DNA from: Verrucomicrobiota bacterium
Lineage (GTDB): Bacteria > Verrucomicrobiota > Verrucomicrobiia > Limisphaerales > UBA11320
Assembly: GCA_016199985.1 (NCBI GenBank)
Contig: JACQFQ010000025.1
Coordinates: 62,001-126,000 of the forward strand
DNA length: 64,000 nt
Direction of reading: 5' to 3'
This document shows positions 1-10,268 of this stretch, one piece after another (within the stretch, counting starts at the first letter, position 1; every line of letters begins with the position of its first letter). The notes under the pieces are model-generated. The model made no database searches. It was not told the origin of the DNA and saw only the letters and a list, made by a program, of their open reading frames with translations. Made by a program: the position numbers and the translations under genes.

Positions 1-3000
1 GGAACTGCCACTTGGTGAGATTCGTGTAGGTGTCCGTGAGGTAGTAGGCGGAAAGATCCACCACCGTGTCGCCCGAGTTGTAGAGTTCCACGAAGGGGTC
101 GTGCTCGCCGTTGTTGTCCACCTGCGATTTCACGTTTCTCGGGAGCACCTCGTTCAGCCAGACCAGAGGGAAGGGCGCAAGAACCTGCCGGGTGGAGTTG
201 GTTCGACCCGGAGTGGTTTGCTTCAGGGCGTTCGTGGCGGTCGCTGCCCAGTTGCCCACCCGGTAGCTGTCGATGGTAGCGTCGATCAACTGCAGAGAAG
301 GCCCGAATCCGTCCGCGTTCAAGGGCCAGGGCGGGACATTGTCGTATCGGACGTCGTTGATGACAAGGTCCTGATCCGGCGTCGCGCCCGGTTTGATCAG
401 CTGGATGTGTTCACCCCCGCCGCTCAAAGACCCGGGGAACTCGTCCAAAACGACAATATCGGATCCGTAAGCGTTGTAGAAGGCGGCCCGATCCTTCGCC
501 AAAACGAGGAAGCTGTTGGGAGCGATAAAGCTCCCTTCCGGGAAGGTATAGCCGACGCCGCTCAATCGGTAGCCGGAGAGGTCAAAGGGCGTTGTGAGCG
601 ATCGATTATAGAGCTCGATGAACGAGCCCCTGGGGTAGAGAGGATTGTATTGAAGCTCATTGATGACCACGAAGTCCTGCGGCTGCTGTGGCACGCCGTT
701 GTACGTGATGGTGATCGTGTCTGAACCTGAGGCAACGGCTTTCCCACGCAGATCCCGTCCCACAACATTCAGAACATTCGCTCCGCCGCCGAGGGGCACG
801 GTGATGGCGAAGCTATTGTAGCCGGTCCATTTCACGGGATATGGGATGCCGTTGATCTCGATCGTCGCGACGGCGAAGGGCGCCTTGCCAGCGAGGGTGA
901 CGACCGATGATCCCGCGATGAAATCATTGCCATTGTTGTTCGTAATGGTCAGGGAGCCGACATCCTGGGCGGCGAGGAGAGCGCGCACCGTCTCGCGACG
1001 CTGGTCGATGTAGCTGTTGACGTCGCTCGGGGGCGTGGCTCCGATGCGATTCTTGATCAAGATCTGCTTCCGCGCCTCGACCTGCGGCCCATAACGAGAA
1101 GGTTGCATCGGACCCGCGATGGCATCCTGGAAGGCTCGGTAGAACATCCGACGGAAAGTGAAATTGTTGTAGAACCTCGGCCCTGCGATCGGGTCCTGAA
1201 TGTCGGTGATGAGGTCCGCCGTCGGGCCGTCTCCTTCGCCCAGCACGAAGTCAATGTCCCAGGGCATAAGGACCCATCTCCCTCCAGGCTGGCGGTAGAG
1301 AAACATGTTCTGGCCCACCCGGAAGGTCCAGGAATCCCAGTTGCCCATCATCCGATGGTAAGCAAAGACCCGCATCCACTGCTCCATGTCCGCAATCGCA
1401 ACGAGGCCAGGCACATGATCCCCTGGAGCGTTGACGGCGTCGACCAGCTTGAAAAGATTGGTGTAGTCGTTTGCGCTATCGGTCGCGCGAAGTTGCCAGT
1501 TGAAGCGATAGCGCGCGAGGTCGTAGCCGCCGCCGACGGTCTTGAACTGCTCCATCGTGGCGCCAATCGCCCCCGAGGTGCTGTCGTCCTCAAACCAAAC
1601 GGCGATCTTATACAGCTCGCCCGCAATGCCGGAAGGGAACCAGGAGCCCGCGAAGTAGTTGCTGGGTTGCTCGTTGTCCTCCGTAACGGGCGCGTGCGGG
1701 GATCCGTTTCTGTAGAGAAGGATGTAATGCGCGTGGAGGAATGGGATTCCGAGCTGTCCGCAAAACCAGTTCGCAATCCTCCCTTTCAACTCCGTGGATT
1801 CCGCGCCGCCGTTGCCCGTGGCGCCGAAGACTCGGTCGTTGACGCCAAGGAGCAAGTCATCGTTGGCGACAGTGAGCGCGAAATCGCCTTGGCCGCTGTG
1901 GTAGGGGCTGCCTTTGTCGCGGAAGCCGGCATCGTAGATGATGCGGCCATTGCCGTATACGAGCGTGCCGTCGCGGTACATGTTGTTGAGCGAGGTCGAG
2001 CCGCCTCGCGCCGCTTCGGTCGCGGCGGTGCTCCAGAGGTGATAGTGGCCAAAGCTGCCCACCGGGATCGTTTCACCCCACCGGATCAGGCACTCCTGGG
2101 CGGGCACGAGCGGAGGGAAGACATTGGTCGAGACCGCGACCGCGGCATCCGTCGCCTCAACGCGAAACGCGGCGATGCCCGCGGTCCTGCCAGGAATGAC
2201 ACCGGAGTAGACGCCATCGCCCGCCACAAGATCCCCGCCCGTTCCATCATCGCGCATCACGACATTGGTCAACACCAGGCCGGGATCGTATCGATACCGC
2301 AAAGTCACCCCGCCGATCCCGTCCGGATCGGAGACCCGGCAGGTGACGAGGACAGGCTGACTCGATCTCGGGAGCGCTGGCGAGTGCAGAACATCGAAGA
2401 TCGCGGGTCCGGCGTTCGTGATCTTGCGGCTGTTCGCCTGGCCGGGGGTTCCCAGATTCTTGGGCACAATCATTTTTCCCGGAAGCTCCATGTAGCTTCC
2501 CACCACTCGGAAGAGGATTTCAGGCCAGCCCGCGATCCAGCGAACCTTTGCGCGAAGAGTCACGTTGGTGTTGCCCAGGGAAAGGCCGCTCTGCAGCGCG
2601 CGACGGCAGCTGTTCACGCCGGTGTCGCCGTCGGCTTGCGCCCGGATGTGCAGGCAACGCGTGTCGTTGATCCCCCCATTCGTCGCTATGGTGCTCAGGG
2701 CCATGTTCCCGAAAAGCTCCCATTTCTGCGAGGGAACCGTGCTGTCGAAATTGCCGTTGAGGCAGAGGTTGGTGCTGCCTGACTTGAAGATCTCCACGTC
2801 GTCCACAAGGCACTCGCCTGTGCCTTGGATGTGCACGTGAAGACGATTCGGGGAGTAGCTCGAGTTGGCGTTGTCGAGAATATCGCTCACGCTCAAGGTG
2901 GTCCACGGCGCCTTGGAGGATTCATCGGAGTCCGCCCAGCTCGACGCCTGCGACAGGTCCGCGTGGGCGTCGGTGAGTTCCAGGCTCGAGCCGCCGCCGG

Positions 3001-3010
3001 CGGCCCATTT
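1..3010 (-). pseudogene. C-terminal part of lamin-tail/CotH protein, downstream of an in-frame TGA; runs off the left edge
   Basis: This is the same reading frame as the 1041-residue ORF at 3011-6136, continued past its TGA stop. I translated it at several places and found coherent sequence throughout. Right after the stop comes a segment with GGGSSLEL, then a jelly-roll-like stretch with a 'NLGTPG' linker. A CotH-kinase-like core follows, containing MYRDGTLVYGNG (about 1945-1981) and MPWDIDFVLG (about 1237-1266). Another lamin-tail domain (VVINELQYNP, FIELYNR) lies near 560-680, and a last one (FVELYNSGDTVVDLSAYYL) continues to base 2. The frame appears open to the window edge. CotH-like proteins are known as protein or peptide kinase-like folds; in Verrucomicrobia they occur in large secreted lamin-tail proteins of unknown role. 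No obvious restart codon with a ribosome site is seen after the stop, so this part is untranslated unless the TGA is read through or is an error. Confidence 0.75.
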
Positions 3011-6000
3011 TCACCAACGTCCCCCGGTGAGGTAGGTCACCTCCGACACCACAACCGGAATCGTGTTCGTGCTGAGATGCCCGTGAGCGTCCGACGTCAC
3101 CAACTGAACCGGTTTCGCGAGAGCCACGTGATCTCCGCTGTTGCCCAGACTGCCGCCGTAGTCCCCGAGGGTGTTGCCGGCGTTGAGCTGCGGGTAGTTG
3201 GACAGCAGCCGCGCGGCGTTCTTCGCGATGACGAGATATCGATCTGGCGGGAGAATGGTCGCGGGAGGAATCACGAACGACACGCCAGAAACAAAGCTCC
3301 AACCACTCAGGTCGACCGGCGAATTGCCTCGATTATACAGTTCTATGTACTCGTCCGCGTTGTCATTGGAAATGGGGTGATACATCAGCTCGTTGAGCAC
3401 GATCGACTCAGGGCGCCAGTTCGAGTTGGGCCCGCCAGGCGTGACCGCAGCCAAACGACGCATCGAAGGGGCGCCATCCGGAACACGCCCCATGCTGACT
3501 CCCTTCTCCTGTCCGTCAAATCGAACGACGTCCAGGATTCGGGAGCCGGTGGCGTCGACGAAATAGATCGTCTCGCCACTGGGAGCGAGCGCGAAACCCA
3601 GCTGGGTCTGATCAAAGACGATATACCCGGTCGATGAAATGAATGTGCCGGGAGGGATGCGGAACTTGTTCGTGGAAGGATCGTCCGTGAGGTAGCAGTT
3701 GGAGATGTCCACGGCGCCGGCGCTGTGGTTGTAGAGTTCGATGAAGTCCACCTGAGGCGGCTCGGTGTGAGCGAGAAACTCGTTGATGAAGACGTTGTGC
3801 TGCGACGTGGGAAGATAGGGATCCATCTGCCCAGGCGAACCCCCGATAAACGCGCTCGACGACCAGGCTTTGGGATCCGCCTCGCCGAAGCTCGGACGCG
3901 TGAGGACCAACGAAGGCCCAGCGCCGTCGGCGGCCACAGGCCAGGGCCTGTCGGAGGAGTAGGTCATGTCCAGCTTCAACGCGCCATGATTGTCCTTCAG
4001 CTGCAGCAGCACTGCGCCAGAGGGACTCATCGTGCCGGTCCAGGGGCCAAGCACGCCCTTGATCCCATAAGCCGCCTCCACCGCGGCGGGATCGGCGGCG
4101 ATGACGAGGAACTCGCCCGCTTGGATGAGTTTCCCGTCCGGGAATGTGTACTGGATCCCTCCACCGATCTGAAAGCCGGTCAACTCCTCAAAGACGGAGT
4201 CCGCGTTGTAGATCTCGATGAACTGAAGGTTCGGAGCGCCCGGGGTCGAGAACGTCCTTGGATGGTACATGATCTCGGAGAACACCAATCCTGTGCGGCG
4301 GCTCGACGGCCCCAGCAGCTCCCGGTCGGGAAGCGAACTCACGATGTTCGTGGGATTGAGCGTGTCGCCGATGTCGCGAAATTGAACGGCGCTCAACACC
4401 TTGCTGTCTTCGCTCGCGACCGCCAGGCCGACCAGGAGGGTGTTCGAGAGGGTCGTAAAACTGTTGGATCCCAGCGCCGCCCAGGTCAATCCGTCGAGGC
4501 TCGCGTAGCCCGCGAGCAGGTTGCCCGCACGGCGGAGGCGCAGCCAGGTCTGCGGATAGTTCACGGGGACGCCGCTGGGAGCGCTCAGGATCGATGCCGC
4601 CGCTCCGACGGATTTTCGATATTCGAAGAACGAACCAACTTGAACCGAGGAAGCAAACGAAGCCGCGAACACCGCGTTGCTTGCGAGCGTCTCGCGGGCC
4701 ATGAGGCCGGCATGGAGGAAGGCGTCGGTCATGGTCGCGTTGGCCACGCGCGCCTGGATGTCAAAGTCGCCGGAGCGAGTCTCCCAGCTGAATTGGAACT
4801 GATCGCTGGAGCCTCCGATGTCGCTGCCCGCGCCCGTGATATCGAAGCCGCCCGGCACCCGGGTTCCGGAGCCCGCCGACGCCGGCCGGCCGATATCCGT
4901 TGGCACAAACCGCACGGAAACGAAGGAGATCTTGGAAAGGGGAAGGATGGTGTTCGGGACGGAGGCGAGGTCGGTCACCCCGCTGACGGTCACCGTGTAG
5001 CTTTGGTCGTAGGCAATGGATCCGCCGAGAGTAAGATCCAGGCTGTTGGGCTCGCCACCCACAGAAGCGGAGGTCACAGGCGCGCCGCCCGAAATCGAGA
5101 AGTTCACGGAGGCATCCCCGGCCGGAGGCGCCACGGGCTCGTCAAACACGACGCGAATCATGCTGGGTCCCAGGTTCAGAGCGCGAACGATCGTCGGCTT
5201 TGCAACGTCAGGAATCACATGAAGGGTGACTTCGGAGCTGAACGTCGTCCCGATCACGTTTGTCAGCACGCAGCGCACCTTCATCCCATCGAAACTCAAG
5301 GGCGCGACCAGGACCAGCGAGTTCGTGGTGGCCTTGGTCACGTTCACCTGGTTGGTCTGCCATTGAAAAGCTCCAGCGTCATCGGATCCGAGCGACACCG
5401 AGAAGGTCGCGGCGCGGTTCTCGGTCACAGTGACGTCCACCGGCTGAGTCCCGATGATCGGCGGCTGGCCCCGCACAAGCTTGATGTAGTCGAGAAAGCC
5501 GCTGATCGCGGTGTACCGCAGGGTTTGATTGGTGCCCAGATCGAGAAGAACGATCCGCCCCTGTGTGTCGCGCAGGGGCGCCAGAACGTTCACATCCAGG
5601 TTGCCCGTTCCTGGGCCCTTGAACGTTCCTTTCTTCGAGACGTTTTGCGCGGTGTTGGTGGAGCCCGATGTGACGATCGAGAGAGCGCCTTGGGAGAGAT
5701 CGTCGCCCAGGTTGGCGTGCGAAAGAGCGGCGTAGGCAAGATACTTGCCGGGCGGAATGTTGCGCGTGTAATTGAACCACTCGTTCCCGGCGATGCCTCC
5801 CAAACGCCAGTTCTGAGTCACAGTCCACGCCCCGCGGTCGAGATCGGAGCTCAGCAGGATCGGAATTCGCACATCATTCCGATACAGCGGGCTGCTCGCG
5901 TCGGGAGCGCGATTGTAATCGACCAGAACCACCGAGCCATTCTGCCCGCTGAAGGCGCCGCCCAAATAAGGCATCTGGCTGGCGGCGCCAACCGTCTGCC

Positions 6001-6136
6001 CCTTGTTGAAGTTATAATCCTCGGCCTCAATAACAAAGTAGTTGGTCAGAGCGAGCTGCGCGCCTTCGGCGGATAGGCCCAAAAGCAGCAGCGCTGAGAA
6101 CGTCGAGGACAAGCGGCGGAGAAGAGCGTGGCACAT
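3011..6136 (-). CDS. Secreted lamin-tail-domain protein, N-terminal 1041 residues of an interrupted CotH-type protein
   Basis: The start gives a clear signal peptide (hydrophobic SALLLLGLSAEGA, cleavage near residue 26). A carbohydrate-binding-like beta-sandwich follows (FVIEAEDYNF, about 30-220). Then come an Ig-like domain (about 227-307), a SwmB/Big-like domain (about 308-405) and a concanavalin-like domain (FDIQARV, HAGLMARE; about 410-590). Three lamin-tail domains begin near 615 (FSEIMYHP), 780 (FINEFLAHT) and 910 (LNELMYHP). The ORF ends abruptly at YLTGGRW followed by TGA, in the middle of a motif that in related proteins reads GGRWG-x-W followed by GGGSSLEL; that remainder is present just downstream in frame. 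The family normally carries a CotH domain, here found beyond the stop. The product is probably exported to the surface or periplasm. No Shine-Dalgarno sequence is visible before the ATG, so the start rests on the signal peptide. Confidence 0.8.
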   Translation of the reverse strand: MCHALLRRLSSTFSALLLLGLSAEGAQLALTNYFVIEAEDYNFNKGQTVGAASQMPYLGGAFSGQNGSVVLVDYNRAPDASSPLYRNDVRIPILLSSDLDRGAWTVTQNWRLGGIAGNEWFNYTRNIPPGKYLAYAALSHANLGDDLSQGALSIVTSGSTNTAQNVSKKGTFKGPGTGNLDVNVLAPLRDTQGRIVLLDLGTNQTLRYTAISGFLDYIKLVRGQPPIIGTQPVDVTVTENRAATFSVSLGSDDAGAFQWQTNQVNVTKATTNSLVLVAPLSFDGMKVRCVLTNVIGTTFSSEVTLHVIPDVAKPTIVRALNLGPSMIRVVFDEPVAPPAGDASVNFSISGGAPVTSASVGGEPNSLDLTLGGSIAYDQSYTVTVSGVTDLASVPNTILPLSKISFVSVRFVPTDIGRPASAGSGTRVPGGFDITGAGSDIGGSSDQFQFSWETRSGDFDIQARVANATMTDAFLHAGLMARETLASNAVFAASFASSVQVGSFFEYRKSVGAAASILSAPSGVPVNYPQTWLRLRRAGNLLAGYASLDGLTWAALGSNSFTTLSNTLLVGLAVASEDSKVLSAVQFRDIGDTLNPTNIVSSLPDRELLGPSSRRTGLVFSEIMYHPRTFSTPGAPNLQFIEIYNADSVFEELTGFQIGGGIQYTFPDGKLIQAGEFLVIAADPAAVEAAYGIKGVLGPWTGTMSPSGAVLLQLKDNHGALKLDMTYSSDRPWPVAADGAGPSLVLTRPSFGEADPKAWSSSAFIGGSPGQMDPYLPTSQHNVFINEFLAHTEPPQVDFIELYNHSAGAVDISNCYLTDDPSTNKFRIPPGTFISSTGYIVFDQTQLGFALAPSGETIYFVDATGSRILDVVRFDGQEKGVSMGRVPDGAPSMRRLAAVTPGGPNSNWRPESIVLNELMYHPISNDNADEYIELYNRGNSPVDLSGWSFVSGVSFVIPPATILPPDRYLVIAKNAARLLSNYPQLNAGNTLGDYGGSLGNSGDHVALAKPVQLVTSDAHGHLSTNTIPVVVSEVTYLTGGRW

Positions 6137-6603
6137 AAGTTACTTTCTATTGGAGGGAAGACGATGACGGATCGGACTGCGAAGACCCAACCGGAGACGG
6201 TACGGGGCACAACTCTGGGTTACTGCCTTCGATGACATGAATAGGACATTCTGCACATTTACTCAACCAAGCGCAAGCGCTGAGGATCCGGAGATGACCA
6301 CCCGAACCTCGATAAACTCAGCGGAGTTCAGTCGGGGCCCCGCCGCAGCGCACGAAGGCGGGTCGCCCCGCCATCACTCAAGCCGGCGAACCGAGACCCA
6401 CAGCGCCGTCGGCGTGGAAAAACCACCACCCGCGACCGCGCTCAAAAAGACTGCGGTTGCGATCCAATACTCGACCCGCCGAGAGCCTTATCGACGCCTT
6501 CTCCCAAGGGTGAAGCCTCGAGAAGATCACCGGTTTTCGTCACAAGAATGCTCCAAACAATCTGTCCCAAAAATGGATAAATGCAAACCGGCCAAGAAGC
6601 CGC
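6137..6603. other. Intergenic stretch between the lamin-tail gene and the DUF1501 gene
   Basis: No convincing gene is visible. A plus-strand frame is open across the right half, but it overlaps the DUF1501 gene and has no recognisable protein character. One small perfect hairpin (GGCGGG-TCGC-CCCGCC, 6357-6372) lacks a T-run on either strand, so I do not call it a terminator. The right-hand part must hold the 3' end of the DUF1501 transcript. The left end should hold the promoter of the lamin-tail gene, but I could not pick out a clear -35/-10 pair. Confidence 0.4.
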
Positions 6604-7944
6604 TTACACCAACTCCCGCATGGGCTGAGCTCCCTGGTCGACGAGGTATTGCGGGCGTCCGCTCAGATCGGGCAGGGTCACTTTGTTCACGTCCAGGCCC
6701 ATATTGTGGTAGAGCGTCGCGAAGACCTCGCCGAATTGGACGGGCCGCGCGCTCGCCTCGCCGCCCAGCCGATCCGTGGACCCAATCACCTGCCCTGTCC
6801 GCATCCCGCCGCCCGCAAGCAAGGCGCAGGAAACGCGCGGCCAGTGATCTCGTCCCGCGTCCTTGTTGATGAACGGCGTGCGACCGAACTCGCCCCACAC
6901 GACCACGGAGACATCCTTGTCCAACCCGCGCTGATGCAGATCGGTGATGAGCGCCGACAATCCACGATCCAGCAGAGGCAGATCCTGGCGCAGAGCGCCA
7001 AAGTTGTCGCCGTGATGGTCCCATCGGCTGAAGGCCAAAGTGACGCAACGGGCTCCCGCCTCCACAAGGCGCCGCGCCACAAGCATGTGCTCCATCAACT
7101 TAGGTCCGCCGTCATCCCGATTCCGGGCGTCTCCCTTGCCGTACATCGAGCGAATCCCAGGGTCCTCCCGCTCCACGTCCAAAGCTTCCATCAACTTGCT
7201 CGACGTGAGGATCCCGAAGGCCTGCTCGTTGAACGCGTCCAGGCCGGACATCATTCCGCTGGAATCGACATCGCGTCGGAACTGGTCGAAGGAACCGAGC
7301 AGCCGCTTGCGGTCTGAAAGGCGGTCAAGGGTGATCCCGTTGAGGATCATGTCGTCCTTGCCCGCTCCCTTGTTGGGCTGGAAAGGAGCATGGCCGACGC
7401 CCAGGAAGCCGGGGTCGCCGGTTCGCGCCCACCGCATCTCGCCCATTTTTGGCGCAAGACCAACAAACGGAGGCACGAGGGAGTTGACTGGACCCTGCGT
7501 CTTGGAAAGCACCGAGCCCAGGCAGGGCCAGCCGCCGGGCGGTTGATTGCTCAGCGGACGTCCCGTAAGGCACTGGAACGCGTCATGATCTCCGCTGCAT
7601 CCGACCATGGAACGGATGATGGCGAACTTGTCCATAAGACCGGCAAGACGCGGCAGATGCTCGCAGATTTGTATCCCAGGAACCCGTGTGGAAATGGGCT
7701 TGAACTCTCCACGAACCTCGGAAGGCGCCTCCGTCTTGAGATCGAACATGTCCTGGTGCGACGGCCCGCCGGGAAGGAACACCATGATCACCGCCTTGTG
7801 GCCCAGGCGAGTTCCGGATTGCGATTCGGCGTGGAGGAGCTGAGGGAGGGCGATGCCGCCGAGGCCTAGAGCTCCGATCCTGAGGAAATTCCGCCGCGAC
7901 ACACCGTCGCAGAAGCGAGAGGAATTGCCAAAGATGGTCAGCAT
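6604..7944 (-). CDS. DUF1501 family exported protein
   Basis: This 446-residue protein begins with a twin-arginine-like export signal (SRRNFLRIG, residues 16-24) followed by a hydrophobic stretch. The body matches DUF1501, a sulfatase/alkaline-phosphatase-like fold abundant in Planctomycetes and Verrucomicrobia. Visible family-type segments are [17 protein letters not shown] (about 52-68), the later [10 protein letters not shown], and [19 protein letters not shown] near the C terminus. DUF1501 genes usually sit next to a DUF1549/DUF1553 cytochrome-like partner. None is adjacent here; the upstream neighbour is divergent and the downstream neighbour is the lamin-tail gene. The precise biochemical role is unknown. 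Length and start agree with family norms. Confidence 0.88.
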   Translation of the reverse strand: MLTIFGNSSRFCDGVSRRNFLRIGALGLGGIALPQLLHAESQSGTRLGHKAVIMVFLPGGPSHQDMFDLKTEAPSEVRGEFKPISTRVPGIQICEHLPRLAGLMDKFAIIRSMVGCSGDHDAFQCLTGRPLSNQPPGGWPCLGSVLSKTQGPVNSLVPPFVGLAPKMGEMRWARTGDPGFLGVGHAPFQPNKGAGKDDMILNGITLDRLSDRKRLLGSFDQFRRDVDSSGMMSGLDAFNEQAFGILTSSKLMEALDVEREDPGIRSMYGKGDARNRDDGGPKLMEHMLVARRLVEAGARCVTLAFSRWDHHGDNFGALRQDLPLLDRGLSALITDLHQRGLDKDVSVVVWGEFGRTPFINKDAGRDHWPRVSCALLAGGGMRTGQVIGSTDRLGGEASARPVQFGEVFATLYHNMGLDVNKVTLPDLSGRPQYLVDQGAQPMRELV

Positions 7945-8161
7945 ACGCCCAGTCGGGAGAACCGAGGGTAGATATCATCGAGATCGGCCTCGCAGGTCAA
8001 GAGTTCTCCACCTAGGGATCGACGGAAAACGCGGAGCGCTGAACCTCTCTCGCGCCGCGAGGGACACGCCCGCCCGCCGCTTGCGGGAGCAAGGGAACGT
8101 CGTTGATTTGATGGAGACATCCTGATACACATGTGGGCGCTATCTAACCCTTCTATAAACT

Positions 8162-10168
8162 ATGAAGTACAAAAGCCTTCTCCGGTTCTCCACCGTCGCA
8201 GTCCTTGCGCTCTCATGCCCACTGGTTCACGCGGCGACAATCACGGTCACCACGACCGACAACAGCTCCGGTCCCAACGACGGCCTCACAAGCTTCGACG
8301 AAGCGCTCCGATCGGCTGGCGACGGCGACACGATTCGTTTCGAAATTCCCGGCCCTGGTCCGCACCGAATCGCCACCCCGCTTGGGGGCTACCCGTTGAT
8401 CACCGCCAACGATCTGACCATTGAGGGCTACAGCCAGCCCGGATCGGCGCCCAATACGAATCCGATCCTCGGCGGAAATAACGCCCACATCCAGATCGTT
8501 CTTGATTCCACCGGGGAGGATACAGCGGATGTTGACCCTCAGGATCCTGACATGAAGTTGATCGCCCACAGGTCGACGCGCATTTTGTACAGTGGCTACG
8601 GCGACTCGGAGAACGGGATTCTGGCGGTTTTTGGGGCTGACAATTTTAACATCAGCGGGATCTCCTTCATCGCGCGCAGGACCGCGGGAAGCACCGACGA
8701 TCCCGCCATCTACGCCGTGGCCTTGGTGAAGCAATCCACCCACGCCCACATCCATGGCTGCCTGTTCGGCTTGGCTCCCGGCGAGTCGACGCAGGCGGAC
8801 TTGAAGCCAGTCGCCTCGGCGGTAACAGGCTTTCGATTCCGCACCGGAGGCGATGTCTATTCGGAAGGCGCAATCATCGGCACCGACGGCGACGGAGTGA
8901 ACGACCGCGCGGAGTTCAACGTGGTTGTGGGAACGCGCAACGCGTTTGGCCTGGAACTTCCCGGGGCGCGCCTCTCAGGCAACTACGTGAACGTGTTCCC
9001 GGATGGCCTCCACTTCGTGGACATCGATGACAACTACGCGAAATGGAGGGAGGCGTACACAGCCGGCGACTCTGATCCTGACGACGTGACCATCGAAAAC
9101 TACGAGAACGGCCGTGTAACAGCCGGCACTATCATCGGAACCAATGGCGATGGCGTCAGCGATGAGGATGAAAGGAACGTTTTCGGGCATGTCGTCTATG
9201 ACCACCACGGGGAGTTCTACAGCAGCTCGGTCAATGCCGTGCTCGCGGGCAACTATTTCGGGGTCGGAGTCGACGGCGTCACCCCCTCGCCTGCTTCCAC
9301 GAACATCGCGCCCGACTTCATCGAGTTTGGCGGCTCGGGCCAGGTTCGCATCGGCTCGAATGGCGATGGAGTGAGCGACGCTCTGGAAGGAAACCTGATC
9401 GTCAACGTGAACGGCGGGAAATTCTTTATTGGAAACGCGACCACGCCCGTCGTTTCGCGTCGCAACACCCTTGTCAACTGCGACTCGGCAGTGGTTCCGT
9501 TCGTGAGCGGCGCAAATGGCGCGGCCTCGAAATACGCCAGCTACTACGCGGCGTACCTTGCGGATGTCGACCAGGGAGTGGCGCCAGTGCTCCAGAGTGT
9601 GGCGGGCGGCGTCCTGAAGGCCTCGATCCCGCTGCCTTCGGACGCCTACCCCAACGTGGTGTTGGATCTGTACAAGGCCGACCCCGCGGCAATCGCCAAG
9701 CTGAGCTCTTACCCGGCGGCCCTTGTGCATCCGGGCGCATTTCTTGGCAGCTACGTGGACAATGGACCCGGAGACTTGAATCCCGCTGTCGGCGAGCTCT
9801 CGATCGACGTCAGCGCGTTTGGACTGTCGGACGACACTTACTTGACGGCAGCGGCCAGCTACTCCTCCGTCGCTGGCTCGTTCAACGGGACCGAGGCGGT
9901 CACCACGCCGATGTCGAACCCGATCTCCGTCAGGCCCTCCCTCCTCATCCGCTTGAACCTCGAAGCGGGCCTCACCGAGCTCTCCTGGCTGGGAGCGCCC
10001 GTCCAGTTTGATGTTCATTCCAGCCCAGTGCTGACCGCTGACGCCAGCGGCTGGCCTTTGGTTCCCATCTCCGCCGACGCGTTCACCTCCACGGGCGGAC
10101 GCAACGTGGTCACCACCTCGATCGATTCGGCCAAAGCGGCCGCGTTCTATCGGCTCGTCGGCCCATAG
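8162..10168 (+). CDS. Secreted parallel beta-helix protein with GxDGDGVxD repeats
   Basis: This 668-residue protein has a signal peptide (VAVLALSCPLVHAA, cleavage near residue 25). The N-terminal segment ATITVTTTDNSSG...TSFDEALRSA resembles the start of secreted right-handed beta-helix (pectin-lyase-like) repeat proteins. Three copies of a motif of the form IG(T/S)(D/N)GDGV(N/S)D occur near residues 240, 325 and 400. They are spaced by beta-helix-like sequence and have the look of acidic calcium-binding loops. The C-terminal 70 residues (TELSWLGAPVQFDVHSSPVL...FYRLVG) form an immunoglobulin-like tail seen at the end of many Verrucomicrobia secreted proteins. It is likely a surface or extracellular protein, perhaps polysaccharide-binding; no catalytic residues are recognised. 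The start ATG at 8162 fits the signal peptide. A strong terminator follows. Confidence 0.78.
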   Translation: MKYKSLLRFSTVAVLALSCPLVHAATITVTTTDNSSGPNDGLTSFDEALRSAGDGDTIRFEIPGPGPHRIATPLGGYPLITANDLTIEGYSQPGSAPNTNPILGGNNAHIQIVLDSTGEDTADVDPQDPDMKLIAHRSTRILYSGYGDSENGILAVFGADNFNISGISFIARRTAGSTDDPAIYAVALVKQSTHAHIHGCLFGLAPGESTQADLKPVASAVTGFRFRTGGDVYSEGAIIGTDGDGVNDRAEFNVVVGTRNAFGLELPGARLSGNYVNVFPDGLHFVDIDDNYAKWREAYTAGDSDPDDVTIENYENGRVTAGTIIGTNGDGVSDEDERNVFGHVVYDHHGEFYSSSVNAVLAGNYFGVGVDGVTPSPASTNIAPDFIEFGGSGQVRIGSNGDGVSDALEGNLIVNVNGGKFFIGNATTPVVSRRNTLVNCDSAVVPFVSGANGAASKYASYYAAYLADVDQGVAPVLQSVAGGVLKASIPLPSDAYPNVVLDLYKADPAAIAKLSSYPAALVHPGAFLGSYVDNGPGDLNPAVGELSIDVSAFGLSDDTYLTAAASYSSVAGSFNGTEAVTTPMSNPISVRPSLLIRLNLEAGLTELSWLGAPVQFDVHSSPVLTADASGWPLVPISADAFTSTGGRNVVTTSIDSAKAAAFYRLVGP

Positions 10169-10196
10169 AGTCCCTCTGACAGGTTTGCCGCGCTCA

Positions 10197-10229
10197 GGCC
10201 GGCGGGAGTTTGTCTCCCGCCGGCCTTTT
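10197..10229 (+). terminator. Rho-independent terminator after the beta-helix gene
   Basis: A perfect 12-bp stem (GGCCGGCGGGAG at 10197-10208 paired with CTCCCGCCGGCC at 10214-10225) encloses a TTTGT loop and is followed by TTTT. It lies 28 bases after the stop of the beta-helix gene and is oriented to stop plus-strand transcription. It also separates that gene from the convergent sialidase gene. Confidence 0.9.
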
Positions 10230-10268
10230 GCCGCAAGAAGCCCAGCGCTAATCCGATTCCATGGGCGG

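Noticed and set aside
3725..6076. 783-codon plus-strand open frame
   Set aside because: It is antisense to the lamin-tail gene, has Arg/Gly/His-rich composition without domains, and arises from GC bias.
6357..6372. GGCGGG-TCGC-CCCGCC hairpin as terminator
   Set aside because: No T-run follows on either strand.
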